Assembly: GCA_028023455.1 (NCBI GenBank)
Contig: JAQFVV010006313.1
Coordinates: 124,001 to 188,000, forward strand
From: Epiperipatus broadwayi
Taxonomy: Eukaryota > Onychophora > Udeonychophora > Euonychophora > Peripatidae
Reading direction: 5' to 3'
Length of the DNA stretch: 64,000 nt
Shown here: in pieces, positions 11,432-29,119 of the stretch
How the letters are laid out: each line of letters opens with the position of its first letter
How positions within the stretch are numbered: the stretch's first letter is position 1
The notes under the pieces: model-generated
Told to the model about the DNA's origin: nothing
Seen by the model: only the letters and a program-made list of their open reading frames with translations
Databases searched by the model: none
Made by a program: the position numbers and the translations under genes

Positions 11432-13960
11432 AATGATAGAATAATTATGTTCTTATAAATCTTGTCATCCCATGACCATAGAAAGCATGATTGTTTAATG
11501 TTTTATTATGTTACATCTACTGAGACATCAAATACCCTGTCTGAAATGTCCAGATTGATACAGAGTGGAAAACAACAATGGGATATGGAAATAATGTCAT
11601 TCCAAATATGTTTGCTGGGGAGACTTCATGAGGAATGCATGACTTACTGAAGAAGTTTGACTGGAGCAGTGTTGAATGTTGTTTATATTTTTTACAATGC
11701 TAATAAATTTATTCAATGTGGAAGATGTAGGATGGTGGTTAAAAGGCTATATGAAATCTTATGTTTTTTGAAAAACTGTTATGTGTGAGCTATATTGACA
11801 CACTTAAATTTATTAAATTTACAGTTAACAAGAGACTATATATTATTTTTTAATGGACAGTTGCATTCCCTTCCAGTCAATAATAGATAGAATAAAGCCA
11901 TGACATGAATTTTTAGGTGCCTGATAAACATCTACCTATTATTTTAGCACTGTATTCATCATGATATTTTCTTACTTGTTTGAGTTGTTAATGTTATTAT
12001 TCCATATCCTACACTATAATTGCTATCCATCATCACAGGAATCACACCATAAAAATAATTTTATAAGATAGTAAAGTAATGGCTAATTTGATAAAATTTA
12101 TAATTTATGTGAATGCAAGGTGAGACATATAAATTTTTATTGCAAATAATATTGAAATATTTGATGCTTGTCATAGTATATAAATTATAAGATAAATGAT
12201 TAATATTCTCATAAGTATTAGAGATCATTAAACTCAAATAAATGCATATTTAAATGGGATTGAAAGTGAGATTAAAGAGAAAGGACATGAATTCTATAAT
12301 AAATGTAAAAATATAAAAATAAAAGGTAATATAAAATATCAAGCCATATAATTTATTAATAGTTTTTTTTTTTCTTTTTTTAAATTTTGCTATAAAATAG
12401 AGAAACTTATTTAAAATAGGGAGAACCTATGAAATTATATTTCCAATATTTTTTCCATAAACAGTTGATTTTGTAGAGGGATATATTCATATTTTTCTTT
12501 ATTTATATTTTCTGATATTGGAATATCAGAATATGTTAGAAAGCTAATATGTTGCTTTCCTGAACTGCAAGTGAAGTAATTTCAATATTTTTTTAAATAT
12601 TTTTATTTGTTGAGTTTAGAATATGTATATTTTAGATGTAAACTTATATTTCAGAACTACATAGTAATAAATATATTTTTATAATAGTATTGCAGTTTTA
12701 GAAATTGGGAGATTTGTTTTAATTAGTTTCCACTACAAAACAATACAGTATTATTGTTTTATTAATATGTGTATATATATATATCATTATTTATATAAGA
12801 TTTTATTTTATTTGATGTGGCCAGAATGAAAACTATCCCATTTTTACATTTTTAATTTACTTGTAAAAATTTGGTTGAGTGAATATTTTAATTTTAGATA
12901 ATATCAATTTTCATATTATTGTTAACCATATCGTAATAGCTATAATTTTGTTTAGTCATAATAAATTGTTAATTGTTTTAAAATTAATATCCTGGTTGAG
13001 TTTTTATTTGTCTTTGTATTATTAATTTAATTTTTCATTCCTTCTGCATGATCCATAGAAAATAATGGTTTCAAACATCATTTATTTTACACATGATTTG
13101 TATATATTACTTTAAAATATTATTAGTATTATATTTGAATGAATAATAAAGAATACAATTATTATTAGTATTGTAGAAAACATGATCATTTGTGATTATA
13201 TAAAATGATCCAACACTACTATTGCCATTCTATTAAAATGTTATATTTTAAGAATGCCACATAAAATAAATAAAGATTGCATAATGTTTTCTTAGAATAT
13301 TATTATATTATTTATGTTTCATTGTTTAACATTAATATTAAACGGATTTACTGTTAAGAGTCATTAAGTTTTCTTAATTACTTATTGTTGTAATTGTTGT
13401 AAGAATGTTAGATAGCATGTGTAATCCCTCATCATATTTAACTACAGGATCTTAATTAATTTATTTTTATTATTAGTATCAGAAATGAAACAGTGATTAT
13501 TTTTAAAAAAAATTGTCAAAGTTTTATTAAAAGATGATAAGTAAGAATTGCCAGTTGATATTACATTTCCAGGTGATATTTTTATTAAAGGAATAGTAAT
13601 AAATTTAATGTTGTTTTTGTAATAAATTTATAAATCTTATATTAGGATTATTATTGCATGTGTCTTTAAGGTCATGAGAGTATTACATAGTAGTTTTGTT
13701 ATGTGAATTTGGTAGGGTAATATTCTTATGCCATTAGGAATGTATCTTTAGGGGTATATCTTCAATTTTTAAACCATGGTAACTTACTGAATGTCTCATG
13801 TGAAAAGTTTTCATAATTGTATTTGTTATTTTTAATCAAACTATATTTTGTTTATAATAATGAGCTAATTATAAATTAAATCTATTAACAAAAAAAAAAA
13901 AAAATGAATGAGTTGAGTATTCTAGTTGAAACCCTAATTATTTATTGTGAACCTAATTTT
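11432..13960. other. AT-rich stretch without recognisable genes
   Basis: No convincing open frame. I looked here for the reverse transcriptase of the Penelope-like element whose 3' end lies at 14.2-14.7 kb and could not recognise it, so that element is 5'-truncated or decayed beyond reading. Confidence 0.5.
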
Positions 13961-13992
13961 TATTATATTTTAATTTAATGAATTTCTTTATG

Positions 13993-14122
13993 AATATTAG
14001 TAATATATCTTGAGCTGGTCAGAATAATATTATTTTCTAATAGTCTTTGTTTATGTAATTTGACTGTAGCATTATGATAGTTATATCCTAGGTAGCAGGA
14101 TTCTTTAGTTTTAGATTTTCTT
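13993..14122. repeat. Dispersed repeat, copy 1 (partner at 26.65 kb)
   Basis: About 130 bases resemble 26,655-26,775 in the same orientation; both contain ttgagct..tcagaa..tattattt..ta.tc.ttgtttatgtaat. The minus strand of this copy is open (within 13,975-14,184, 69 codons) and reads LHKQRLLENNIILTSSRYI; the other copy reads a similar but broken string. The similarity could be coding or just an ancient repeat. Confidence 0.5.
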
Positions 14123-14224
14123 TTTGATGAAGTACTATATAACCAATAGGTCAGATTTACTCTCTCATTTAAGACTATGTTCATAAACTAAGCATAAATA
14201 CCAACAACAAATACTAAAGGACAG

Positions 14225-14657
14225 ATGATATCACTCTGTCTTCAGTGCTTAAGAGGATATGAGGGTCAATCTAATAGACAAATTAATGTCAGAATTAAAG
14301 AACATAGAAATGCTTTTCATCAAAAAATTAGCACATCGGTTTTTACTTCCCATTACTTAGAAACTGGTCACAAACCTAATTTTGACAATACAAAAATACT
14401 TGCTAGTTTGGAAAAATATGATTTAAAAACCATGAGAGAGAGAGTCAATTGAAATATTAAAGAGACCTACTGGTTTAAATAGGGCTGATGAAGCACAACA
14501 TATTCCAGCTATGTAGAAACCTCTCATTTTATCTAATATTAACTTAAAATTAATAGATAAAAATACTGAGGGAATTAAACATTTTGATAAGCCTCATATT
14601 GTGAATGCTGAACTTAAATCTCATTTCTCATCTCGCACACAGTCACGTTATTTTTAA
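14225..14657 (+). pseudogene. Penelope-like element, C-terminal GIY-YIG endonuclease end
   Basis: The frame starting at 14225 reads GYEGQSNRQINVRIKEHRNA, then HYLETGHKPNFDNTKIL. This is the pattern of the GIY-YIG endonuclease of Penelope-like retroelements (Y-x-G-Q-x-x-R, R-x-K-E-H, then ETGH with DNTKIL). GIY-YIG nicks DNA for target-primed reverse transcription. The frame ends at 14452 after a GAGAGAGAGA run. The neighbouring frame continues with RESIEILKRPTGLNRADEAQ, which carries the expected glutamate, so a two-base slip in the GA run has split the gene. After that come a TAG near 14514 and an open tail to a TAA at 14655-14657. The upstream reverse transcriptase is not recognisable. Family assignment is good; this copy is dead. 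Confidence 0.75.
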
Positions 14658-14684
14658 GATCTAACGGATTTTCTTTCAAAAGTT

Positions 14685-14730
14685 AACCTTGATAATGGCG
14701 GTTGCTAGTCCGTTGAAACATCGGTGTTTA
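14685..14730 (+). ncRNA. Possible hammerhead relic in the Penelope-like 3' flank
   Basis: Thirty bases after the Penelope stop, UUGAUAA (expected CUGAUGA) is followed by a hairpin GGCGG-UUGCUAGU-CCGUU (five pairs, two of them G-U) and then GAAA at 14715-14718. Penelope-like elements of animals are known to carry hammerheads in their terminal repeats, and the position fits. Two core bases differ, so it would not be expected to cleave. Confidence 0.35.
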
Positions 14731-14791
14731 ATGGAAAACAATACAAGTACAGCCCAAAAAGTTATAGTTTATCTACATCATATAACTGTGA

Positions 14792-14818
14792 AAACATTAT
14801 ATATATATATAATGTTTT
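14792..14818. repeat. Short (TA)n palindrome at the gap edge
   Basis: The sequence aaaacatta-(ta)n-taatgtttt is a near-perfect palindrome ending exactly where the assembly gap begins. Confidence 0.85.
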
Positions 14819-15318
14819 NNNNNNNNNNNNNNNNNNNNNNNNNNNNNNNNNNNNNNNNNNNNNNNNNNNNNNNNNNNNNNNNNNNNNNNNNNNNNNNNNN
14901 NNNNNNNNNNNNNNNNNNNNNNNNNNNNNNNNNNNNNNNNNNNNNNNNNNNNNNNNNNNNNNNNNNNNNNNNNNNNNNNNNNNNNNNNNNNNNNNNNNNN
15001 NNNNNNNNNNNNNNNNNNNNNNNNNNNNNNNNNNNNNNNNNNNNNNNNNNNNNNNNNNNNNNNNNNNNNNNNNNNNNNNNNNNNNNNNNNNNNNNNNNNN
15101 NNNNNNNNNNNNNNNNNNNNNNNNNNNNNNNNNNNNNNNNNNNNNNNNNNNNNNNNNNNNNNNNNNNNNNNNNNNNNNNNNNNNNNNNNNNNNNNNNNNN
15201 NNNNNNNNNNNNNNNNNNNNNNNNNNNNNNNNNNNNNNNNNNNNNNNNNNNNNNNNNNNNNNNNNNNNNNNNNNNNNNNNNNNNNNNNNNNNNNNNNNNN
15301 NNNNNNNNNNNNNNNNNN
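14819..15318. other. Assembly gap of 500 N
   Basis: A run of exactly 500 N, a usual scaffold placeholder length, so the true size is unknown. Open frames crossing it have no meaning. Confidence 0.99.
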
Positions 15319-15483
15319 TACTTTATATAAAGCTAGCTGGGAGGGGCAATTTAAACAATTTATTAAAATATAATTGGAACAAGTTTGTTTTTCCATCATT
15401 CTTTAATATAAATGGAATACCTCATATACGATCCATTATATTTAACTTGCTTAATTATGGGGCTACTCATATACGTTTCCATT

Positions 15484-15519
<36 letters not shown>

Positions 15520-15786
15520 ACAAAAATCAAATCATTCTAAATTAAATAAGAATTAAAAAAACGTGTGTAAATGAAAATATTTTAATTTTAAAATGTGGCA
15601 TATATTTATATAAACCTATGGCAACAGAAAGAAATGATAAAATAATATAAAATGAATAAAAAACGTGCTTAAATAAAGTATATTAATTTCACAATGACCA
15701 AATAAAGCATACATTTTAAGTTTCATCAAAGTTAAAACAATATGTGAGAAATATTTATAAACTTTCAGATATCAAATTTCAATAAA
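15319..15786. other. AT-rich stretch with a short (TA)n
   Basis: Contains a (TA)n run at about 15487-15517 and no recognisable gene. Confidence 0.6.
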
Positions 15787-15787
15787 T

Positions 15788-15890
<103 letters not shown>

Positions 15891-16120
15891 CAAACTTCTT
15901 TCAAAATTAAAAAAAAATATGTGAAAAAAAAAGTTATATATTTTTGAAGATACAACCAAAGCAGCTATAAAATATTATGACAAGGGAGTTTGGGTCACAC
16001 TTTTCCTCATGAGATAGAAAAAGAGAAGTAAACAGAATTGCCATGGTTTGTGGCAAGGTAGCAAGACAAAATCAAAATGTTTTGATCCACGATTTCAATT
16101 CATTTAAAAAAATAATAAAC

Positions 16121-16380
<260 letters not shown>

Positions 16381-16779
16381 AAAAATAAAACTTGTTTTGT
16401 AAAACAAAACAAAAAATATTAAAAGTTTGATTTTCTAATAAATTTATTTTGGAATGTCTGTCTATTACATCCATCCATATATATATATATGCTTTACATC
16501 TATCTATTTATCTACCTATAAATCAATCAATATTTTTATCTATCTGTTTTTATATCTATCTCCCTATTATTTATTCAACTATTCATTTATTTAATTATCT
16601 TTTAATTTATGTACCCATTCATTCCTTTATTAGTAATCTATCTACCTATACACATACCTATCTCCCTAGCTATCTACTTAACTAAATATCTGTTTATCTA
16701 TTTACGTGACAATAGTTCATACTATCTATTTACCTGTTTATTCTTCTACTCTATTTATGTGCATTTATCTATCTATATA

Positions 16780-16930
<151 letters not shown>

Positions 16931-18123
16931 ATGCTTTATTTTTTAATTGTAAAATTCAATTAGTTAAATTTGAGCATATATTTATTTATTTATTCTGACA
17001 TTAGTTTGTGAACTGTTTTGGTCTCATTCTTTAGATTTTGCATACAATTGTATTCCTCTGCCACATTTTTGCATTGAAATATTTTGGTTTAAGCATATGT
17101 TTTTTTCATTAATTGGGACAGTAGTTTATGCATTTTTTTTGTACTGCCAAATATCAATTTGAGCACATGTTTTTATTTATTTCTAAATTAGTTTATGCAT
17201 TTTTTTTGCTGCCATATTTTTGTTTAGCATATTTTTTTCATCTGCCAATACATTTTAAAATTAAATTACTTTCTCTAAAGTGCATTTTTCTTAACTCTTA
17301 GATGTGTTTAGTTATCTGTACTGTTTTTTTGGACAAATATGCATAAATTGTTTTTTTTTTGTTTATTAAAATATATGTAGTATTTTGATTTTAATATTTC
17401 CAAATTACTATTTTAGTTAATTGTATTTGTTTATGTCAAATACTAATATTTATTAAACTGTAAATATTGTTTTGAATTTTTATCTTATATTTTAAAATTA
17501 AACTACTTCCATTTAAGCATATATTTTTTTATTAAATATTAATATTTATTAATCTCTAAATATTGGTTTTGAATTTTTTGTTGAATATAATATCTAGTGT
17601 TTGTTTTTAATATTTGCTAATAACTATTTTTTTAGACACACTTGAATTGGGGTCACCAAACTGGAGTTCATGAGCTACATGCCATTCTTTGATCCCAATT
17701 TCATATCTCTTTTTACCATTATAAACATGAAAAAAAAATATTTCCTCTTATAATTTGTAAATAAATATATTAATGGCTATAGAAGAAAAAAATATAATTT
17801 ACAATGTTGTTTCTTGAATTGACCTTATTATAAAATAACAGTTATTGTATATATTTATTATTTACAAATTAGAAAATTGTTAAATAACTCAAACTAACAA
17901 AGTATTTTTTGTTTTTGTTTGTTTATTTTTAAAATAATTTATATTTTCTTAAGATATATGTAGATTATATTATGTTCTATTAAGAGTTTATGATTACACT
18001 TTATTTTAATTAAAATTATTGGTGAGTTGTGTTCTAGTATGTAGTTAAAGAGAATGGAATGATAAAAAATCAACTCACATGATTTCATTTTAATAAAGCT
18101 CGTATTTACAAACATTATATATA
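16931..18123. other. AT-rich stretch with a possible old transposon edge
   Basis: T-rich DNA with no gene. At about 17,645-17,700 a more complex string (ggggtcaccaaactggagtt) resembles the outer part of some hAT-type DNA transposons, and 18,780-18,815 (gtttgagaaactttgccc) could be the other end. I cannot confirm this. Confidence 0.3.
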
Positions 18124-18166
18124 GAGCTCACAAAAAAGCTCTTAACAAGCTTTGAGAATATCCTCA

Positions 18167-18206
18167 ACCCCAGACCGATTTCTGTTTCTGGCATCATCAG
18201 TGAGGT
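18167..18206 (-). ncRNA. Hammerhead ribozyme-like motif, family B, intact core
   Basis: On the minus strand: stem I ACCUCA (18206-18201), CUGAUGA (18200-18194), UGCCAGAAACA, GAAA (18182-18179), a minimal stem III AUCGGU (18179-18174), C17 at 18173, then UGGGGU (18172-18167). Stem I makes six pairs with one U-G wobble, and the cleavage triplet is GUC, the most typical one. Stem II is weak, with U-A and G-C then a C-A mismatch; related copies read GCCAGUAGC, which pairs slightly better. Stem III of two pairs is very short, as in animal hammerhead retroelements thought to work as dimers. Confidence 0.6.
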
Positions 18207-18375
18207 ACCAGGAAATTTATTAGATTAATATTACTAGGACAAAGACAGCAATTTATTTAATGTATAACTATTGACATATGGATGTCTGAAAATTTCAAAT
18301 TTTCTTCTCAATAGTTATACATTAGACAAAGTGCTGGGCTTGTCCTAGTATTTTTAATCTAATGAATATCCTGGC

Positions 18376-18415
18376 ACCTCACAAATGACACGAGAAGCAA
18401 ACACCAGTCTGGGGT
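18376..18415 (+). ncRNA. Decayed hammerhead-like motif in the right arm, family B
   Basis: The stem I halves ACCUCA (18376-18381) and UGGGGU (18410-18415) and the GUC triplet remain, but the core reads CAAAUGA and CAAA where CUGAUGA and GAAA are expected. Inactive by sequence. Confidence 0.5.
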
Positions 18416-18487
18416 TGATGATATTCCCAAAGCTTGTTAAGAGCTTGTTTTGTGATCTCTTTATATAATTGTAGTTAAAGAGAAATT

Positions 18488-18628
18488 TGAGCTTTGGGGT
18501 TAATGTATTAATATGACCTAAGAGCTTTTAAAAGCTTGTGCTCTTATTTTCCTAGCTATGAATATGAAAGTATAAGCTTTCAAAAGTGCTTAGCACATAA
18601 TAATACATCAACCCCAAAACTCTAACTT
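18488..18628. repeat. Short inverted repeat next to the family B foldback
   Basis: The arms gagctttggggttaatgtatt (about 18489-18509) and aatacatcaaccccaaaactc (about 18602-18622) face each other, and the inner sequence is also partly palindromic around agcttttaaaagct. This is a second, separate hairpin. Confidence 0.7.
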
Positions 18629-18839
18629 CTGTTTAACTGTGATTTGGTGCAGAACTCAGTAATTATCTTTTATAACTAAAATAAATATTCACATATATTC
18701 ACACCCTTTTAGATATTCATATTTTACCTATCTTTTTTTTGTCCTTGTTGAAGGAGGGGGATATTTAACCAAAATTGCACTTCAAGTTTAAAAGTTTGAG
18801 AAACTTTGCCCTTAAACATATTTTGATAATCCCCTTTAA

Positions 18840-24615
<5,776 letters not shown>

Positions 24616-24619
24616 CTTA

Positions 24620-24965
24620 TTTTTATAATGATACTTTATTTCCAAGATCGATTTGCAGTAGTCATTGTTATATTGTTTTCATATTCGATTCACATAGTTA
24701 ATTTTATATTGACAATTTATTTCCATGATTGAATTACAGTATTGATTTTATCTTGAATATTTCTATATTCGATTAACATAAATCATTTTATATAAGTCAC
24801 TTTTATAAACTTCATTTTCACATAATTTATTTTCATAATTTATTTTCGTAATTAATTTGCATAACCTGATTTTATGATTTATTTCCATTCTTTACTTTCA
24901 TAAGTAAATTTTGATTGATTTATCTAATTGACATCCATGGTTTATTTCCATAGTTTACTCTAGCA
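24620..24965. repeat. Degenerate tandem repeat, period about 25-30
   Basis: A loose repeat of the form tttatttccat-a-gattgatttacata returns about a dozen times (ttatttccaagatcgattt, ttgttttcatattcgattc, ttatttccatgattgaatt and so on). It looks like an old minisatellite. Confidence 0.55.
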
Positions 24966-26020
24966 AAATATGATAGGTTTGAAGTTATTAATTAAAATTT
25001 GGTCAATAGATTAGAAATAATAGAATAAGAATGACAAGGAATAGTTGAGTTAAGTTTAACAAATTTAATTTTTTGATTCACTGTAATGTTGTGAATATTG
25101 GGAGCAGTCATAAAATCCCTTTCCTGCTCTTTGTGTTTAGAGTGATTCCCACTATTAAAGCTCGTATTAAAATTTATTTTGCATATATGGGATCATATCC
25201 ATTACAGTGTAATCACTTATATGGGCACCTCTTGACAGATCTAGACCTTGAGAAAGAGCAGTTCAATTGTTAATCTAAGAGCTAGTTTGGAAGTCAAGTA
25301 GCATATTATAACAAAACTATTATCTATTATTAAAATAGGGATCATGAATTGATAATTGATCGACAGAGATATGTGTATTAGAGAAATAATATTAGAGAAC
25401 ATAACACAGACATTCCGTGTTATGTAATTGTAGCTATTGAAAGTGATAAATGCCAAGAACAAAAAATAAGGTAATGGAATTAAATGGGGAGGATGTATTT
25501 ATGAAAGTTTTATCTAGTATTAAATTAAGTAATAATTTTATATTATGAACATAGATTCAGAGTTCTCTGCATTCATTACTGATTTGTTTCCAGTCAGATA
25601 TAAATGAGAACTGTATATCGTATTTTCTGTAGTTACCACTCAAGATCAGATAATTATAATAAAGTTGTGGAAGAAAGTTGTCTCATTATTATGAATTTGA
25701 TAGTAAGTTTATCATGAAATATTTGCATGACTAATGCTAGGTTTGAAATTAAGACCACATAGATTGAATAGTTTTAACAATATTATTGTTATTGTTATTT
25801 TTTTGAGAGACAATTTAGTTAATTTCTCCAGTATCTTCTATAGTCTTAAATATGGCTAATGATGATGATCTCTAGTGGGCATTACAACTTATAGCTGCAA
25901 TTTGGCACCCCCGATATATTTGATCCTAAAGTTAGTATAGAATTCAATTGACTAGCTACTTGAAATAAAAGAAAGTTTATTGAGGTTGAAAGTGAAAGAT
26001 TGTGTAGAGAAAGTTGAGGT
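24966..26020. other. AT-rich stretch, nothing recognised
   Basis: Frames at 25073-25273 and 25241-25462 (opposite strands) are short and unrecognised. Confidence 0.5.
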
Positions 26021-26022
26021 GA

Positions 26023-26150
<128 letters not shown>

Positions 26151-26654
26151 CCAATTAGTTAATCAAGCTCACATGTGGCAATAGTATACACATCACAACC
26201 ACCAATCAAATAATCAAGCGCTATTTTGCAAGGTGCCAAAATATAATAGAACCTATAATATGTGTATGAAAAGATGTGATTGCCTTAAAGTTGGATGGCA
26301 AAATGTAATTGAACGTCCAAGAGTCCTAATGATTGATACCACAAATGTAATAAAAAAAGTCAATTGTGATAGCAAATGTAATAGAACATAATATACAAAT
26401 AAATAGAAATGAAATCACTCCAATAATTGTAGGCTCACTGAAATTAACAATCTATTTCTACCATCGTGTATCTCAGGTTTATAATATTAAGCAAGTTTTT
26501 TTATAAGTTAAAATTATTATTGAAATGAATAGATCGACTATTATAGCTGGAATTCTAACTATTATGTTGAATTTAAGTGTTAATGATATTTTATTCTAGT
26601 AACTTTTCTTATATTTAATTATTGAAAATATTGTTTTATTAGATATTGTATGTT

Positions 26655-26775
26655 AGCAATGTACCTTGAGCTAATCAGAACAGTATTATTTCATAGTCAT
26701 TGTTTATGTAATCCAATTGAAGTTTATATTGATATATCTCAGCTGGATTATTTTGCTTGTAGTTTCCTTTAAAGA
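26655..26775. repeat. Dispersed repeat, copy 2 (partner at 14.0 kb)
   Basis: Diverged direct copy of 13,993-14,122; see that entry. The frame that is open there is broken here. Confidence 0.5.
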
Positions 26776-27183
26776 AGGGTACAGTGATTATATATGAGTT
26801 AATGTACATGCGCACATGATGTGTTATAAGTTCATTTCCCAAATGCAGGTAGAATAATGAGCCAAAAAAGTAGAATTTACAAATATATATTTTTTTAAAA
26901 ATACTAAGACATAGTCATTATCAGTTTTCAAAGTAGCAAAAATAAGTAAATCAAAACAAGAAATAGATTTAATAAAATAGGGAAAGACATCATATATAAT
27001 TATTACTACTATAGATTTGTTCCTCTAATTCCATACACATTATAGTGCAGAAAATACAAATTCGTGTGTTGCTTTAAAGAACATAAAATTGTCATCAATA
27101 TGTGTGAAATTAATATAATGAGTTATGTGCTGATAATTGGAATTTTTCTTGGATACACTTATTACTAAAGAAATATGATTATT

Positions 27184-27247
27184 ACACACACACACACACA
27201 CATTTATATATAGATCGGAATATAAATATTTGTTTATGTTGTTTATT

Positions 27248-27289
<42 letters not shown>
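27184..27289. repeat. (AC)n and (TA)n microsatellites
   Basis: A short CA run at 27184-27202 and a TA run at about 27250-27289. Confidence 0.9.
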
Positions 27290-27290
<1 letters not shown>

Positions 27291-29110
27291 GTTAACTAAA
27301 CAAATTTTAACAGCTTCTCATATAAAAGAAATGAAAGTTACAAATTGTGCTATTTTTTAGATAGTAAAAATCTGAGTATATTTTTACATGTTTTTTTTTT
27401 AAAAAAAACACATTAAGTAACAATAGATATTTAATCCTTCTTAGTAAAGTTATGGGTACAAATTTAGACATATATTTTAAATAAATCTGTATAAACATTT
27501 GTTGTTATTATTAATAATAATAATATTATAATGAGTTTCATATAGATTTCAGCAGTTTTTTATTTTTATTTTCAGGGCTTCCTATCACATCCTCATGTAG
27601 AAGCTGATCAAAAAAATATAGATATACTTTCAAATATTGTAACTTTTGAATTCATTAAATCAAATGATCAATATATAAACTACTAACTTCTCTTTGTACT
27701 AGTTGTCTTTCTTACACATTTTTTATATCTATTACTTTTCTATGGCATTTTTAGTAATAAAACTACACTTAATCTCTTTTATTTTTTTTATAAAAAAAAT
27801 ACACATACAATTACAGCATAAATCTTTTTGGTATAATTTTGTTTAGGTTTGGTACACTTATTACAACAATCATTAGTAAATACTTTTTTTCAAATTAGAA
27901 AATATACCCATTTGATTCATTAGTTACATTTATTATGACAAATTAATTTCATGATCAGACCATGAAGCTCATCATTCAAACTTAGTCTGTAACTATTATG
28001 TGACTAGTTTTATATCATAAGAACTGGCCCTTCACTTAGTGACTTAGCCAGTGGTCATTATGCAGTCTGTATATTGATATGGAGTAATCCTTTGTTATTC
28101 TCCATTTAACTGGACCATTTATTTTTTAACCTTGAATTAATATTTAATTAACATGCCTGAGGATAGGCTCTTTATCCAGTGGCCTAAGTTGTCCCAAGTG
28201 TCCCCAAAAAGCTTTTCCCATGTTAACTTTATGACAGGTTAAAACAAATTATTTTGTCTTTTGGCTAATTCACCCTCTAGTGAATTTTTTGTAAGTATTA
28301 TATGTTTAAATGTGTGTAAAACAATATATTTTAGTATAATAAAAATTTCCACACTAAAAGGTGGAAAATTCAAAATTATCACTCTTACAATAACATAAGA
28401 CCTGCCCTGACATGTTCAGTCATTGTCTCTTTCCAAAGCTGTAAAATTTTTGGCATTTTATGACATTGCAATTTCCAATGACACAAAAACATGTTTATTT
28501 GCACACTTATTATGGTTTTAAATATTTTTTTAAAAAATAATTTGCATTATATTTACTAGATATAAGAAATATAAATTATTAATAATTTATTTTAACATGC
28601 AATACTTTATTTTCAAAAATATAATGTTATATTAGCAGCTAACATAAATATGGCCTCAAGCAAATTAAAAAATTCTAGCTTTGACAGTAAACACTCTACA
28701 TTATTTACAGTAAGAAAATATCGTAATTTAGCAAGAAATATTCAAAAAATTTAAACTTTTAAAATATCATTTGTTAGATAAAAGAGAAATAAATAAATAT
28801 TTGTTCATATTTTTTAAAAATAATAAAAAACAAGAAATATTTGGTTGATTTTATAAACTGAAAATAATCTTTATGACATGGAACAGGGTGTAATATCTTT
28901 ATTTTGATTACAGTCTCTTTTTTATATTTACAAAAACAAAATGTGAACATTTAAAATTTATTTCAGTAGTAGACCAAAATATCTATCAAATGAAGTCAAA
29001 TTTATTATTTTCTGAAAATAAATAATCATTTTATCATTTATTTTATGCTGATGTATGAGACAAAGAAAAACATCACAAATGCTGAAATGTAAAATATGTA
29101 ACCCTGCATT
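27290..29110. other. AT-rich stretch without recognisable genes
   Basis: No recognisable gene. The stretch at about 28,020-28,260 is less AT-rich but holds no open frame I can identify. Confidence 0.5.
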
Positions 29111-29119
29111 TTGAAAAGT

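Larger units (their letters stand above)
18124..18462. repeat. Compact foldback element, family B
   Basis: A single inverted repeat of about 340 bases. The left arm runs from gagctcacaaaaaagctctt and the right arm ends aagcttgttaagagc plus ttgttttgtgatctc. The arms pair over roughly 140 bases each, with a loop near 18,268-18,315. Each arm holds one hammerhead-like motif, on the minus strand in the left arm and the plus strand in the right. The unit is related to the repeats at 42.4-43.5 kb (shared accccagacc, tgaggt, aagcttgttaagagctt). Confidence 0.85.

Noticed and set aside
14689-15545. Open frames of 200-273 codons
   Set aside because: They consist almost wholly of N from the assembly gap.
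17640-18820. hAT-like DNA transposon ends
   Set aside because: The resemblance is limited to about 20 bases at each side; no transposase or clear terminal repeats are visible.
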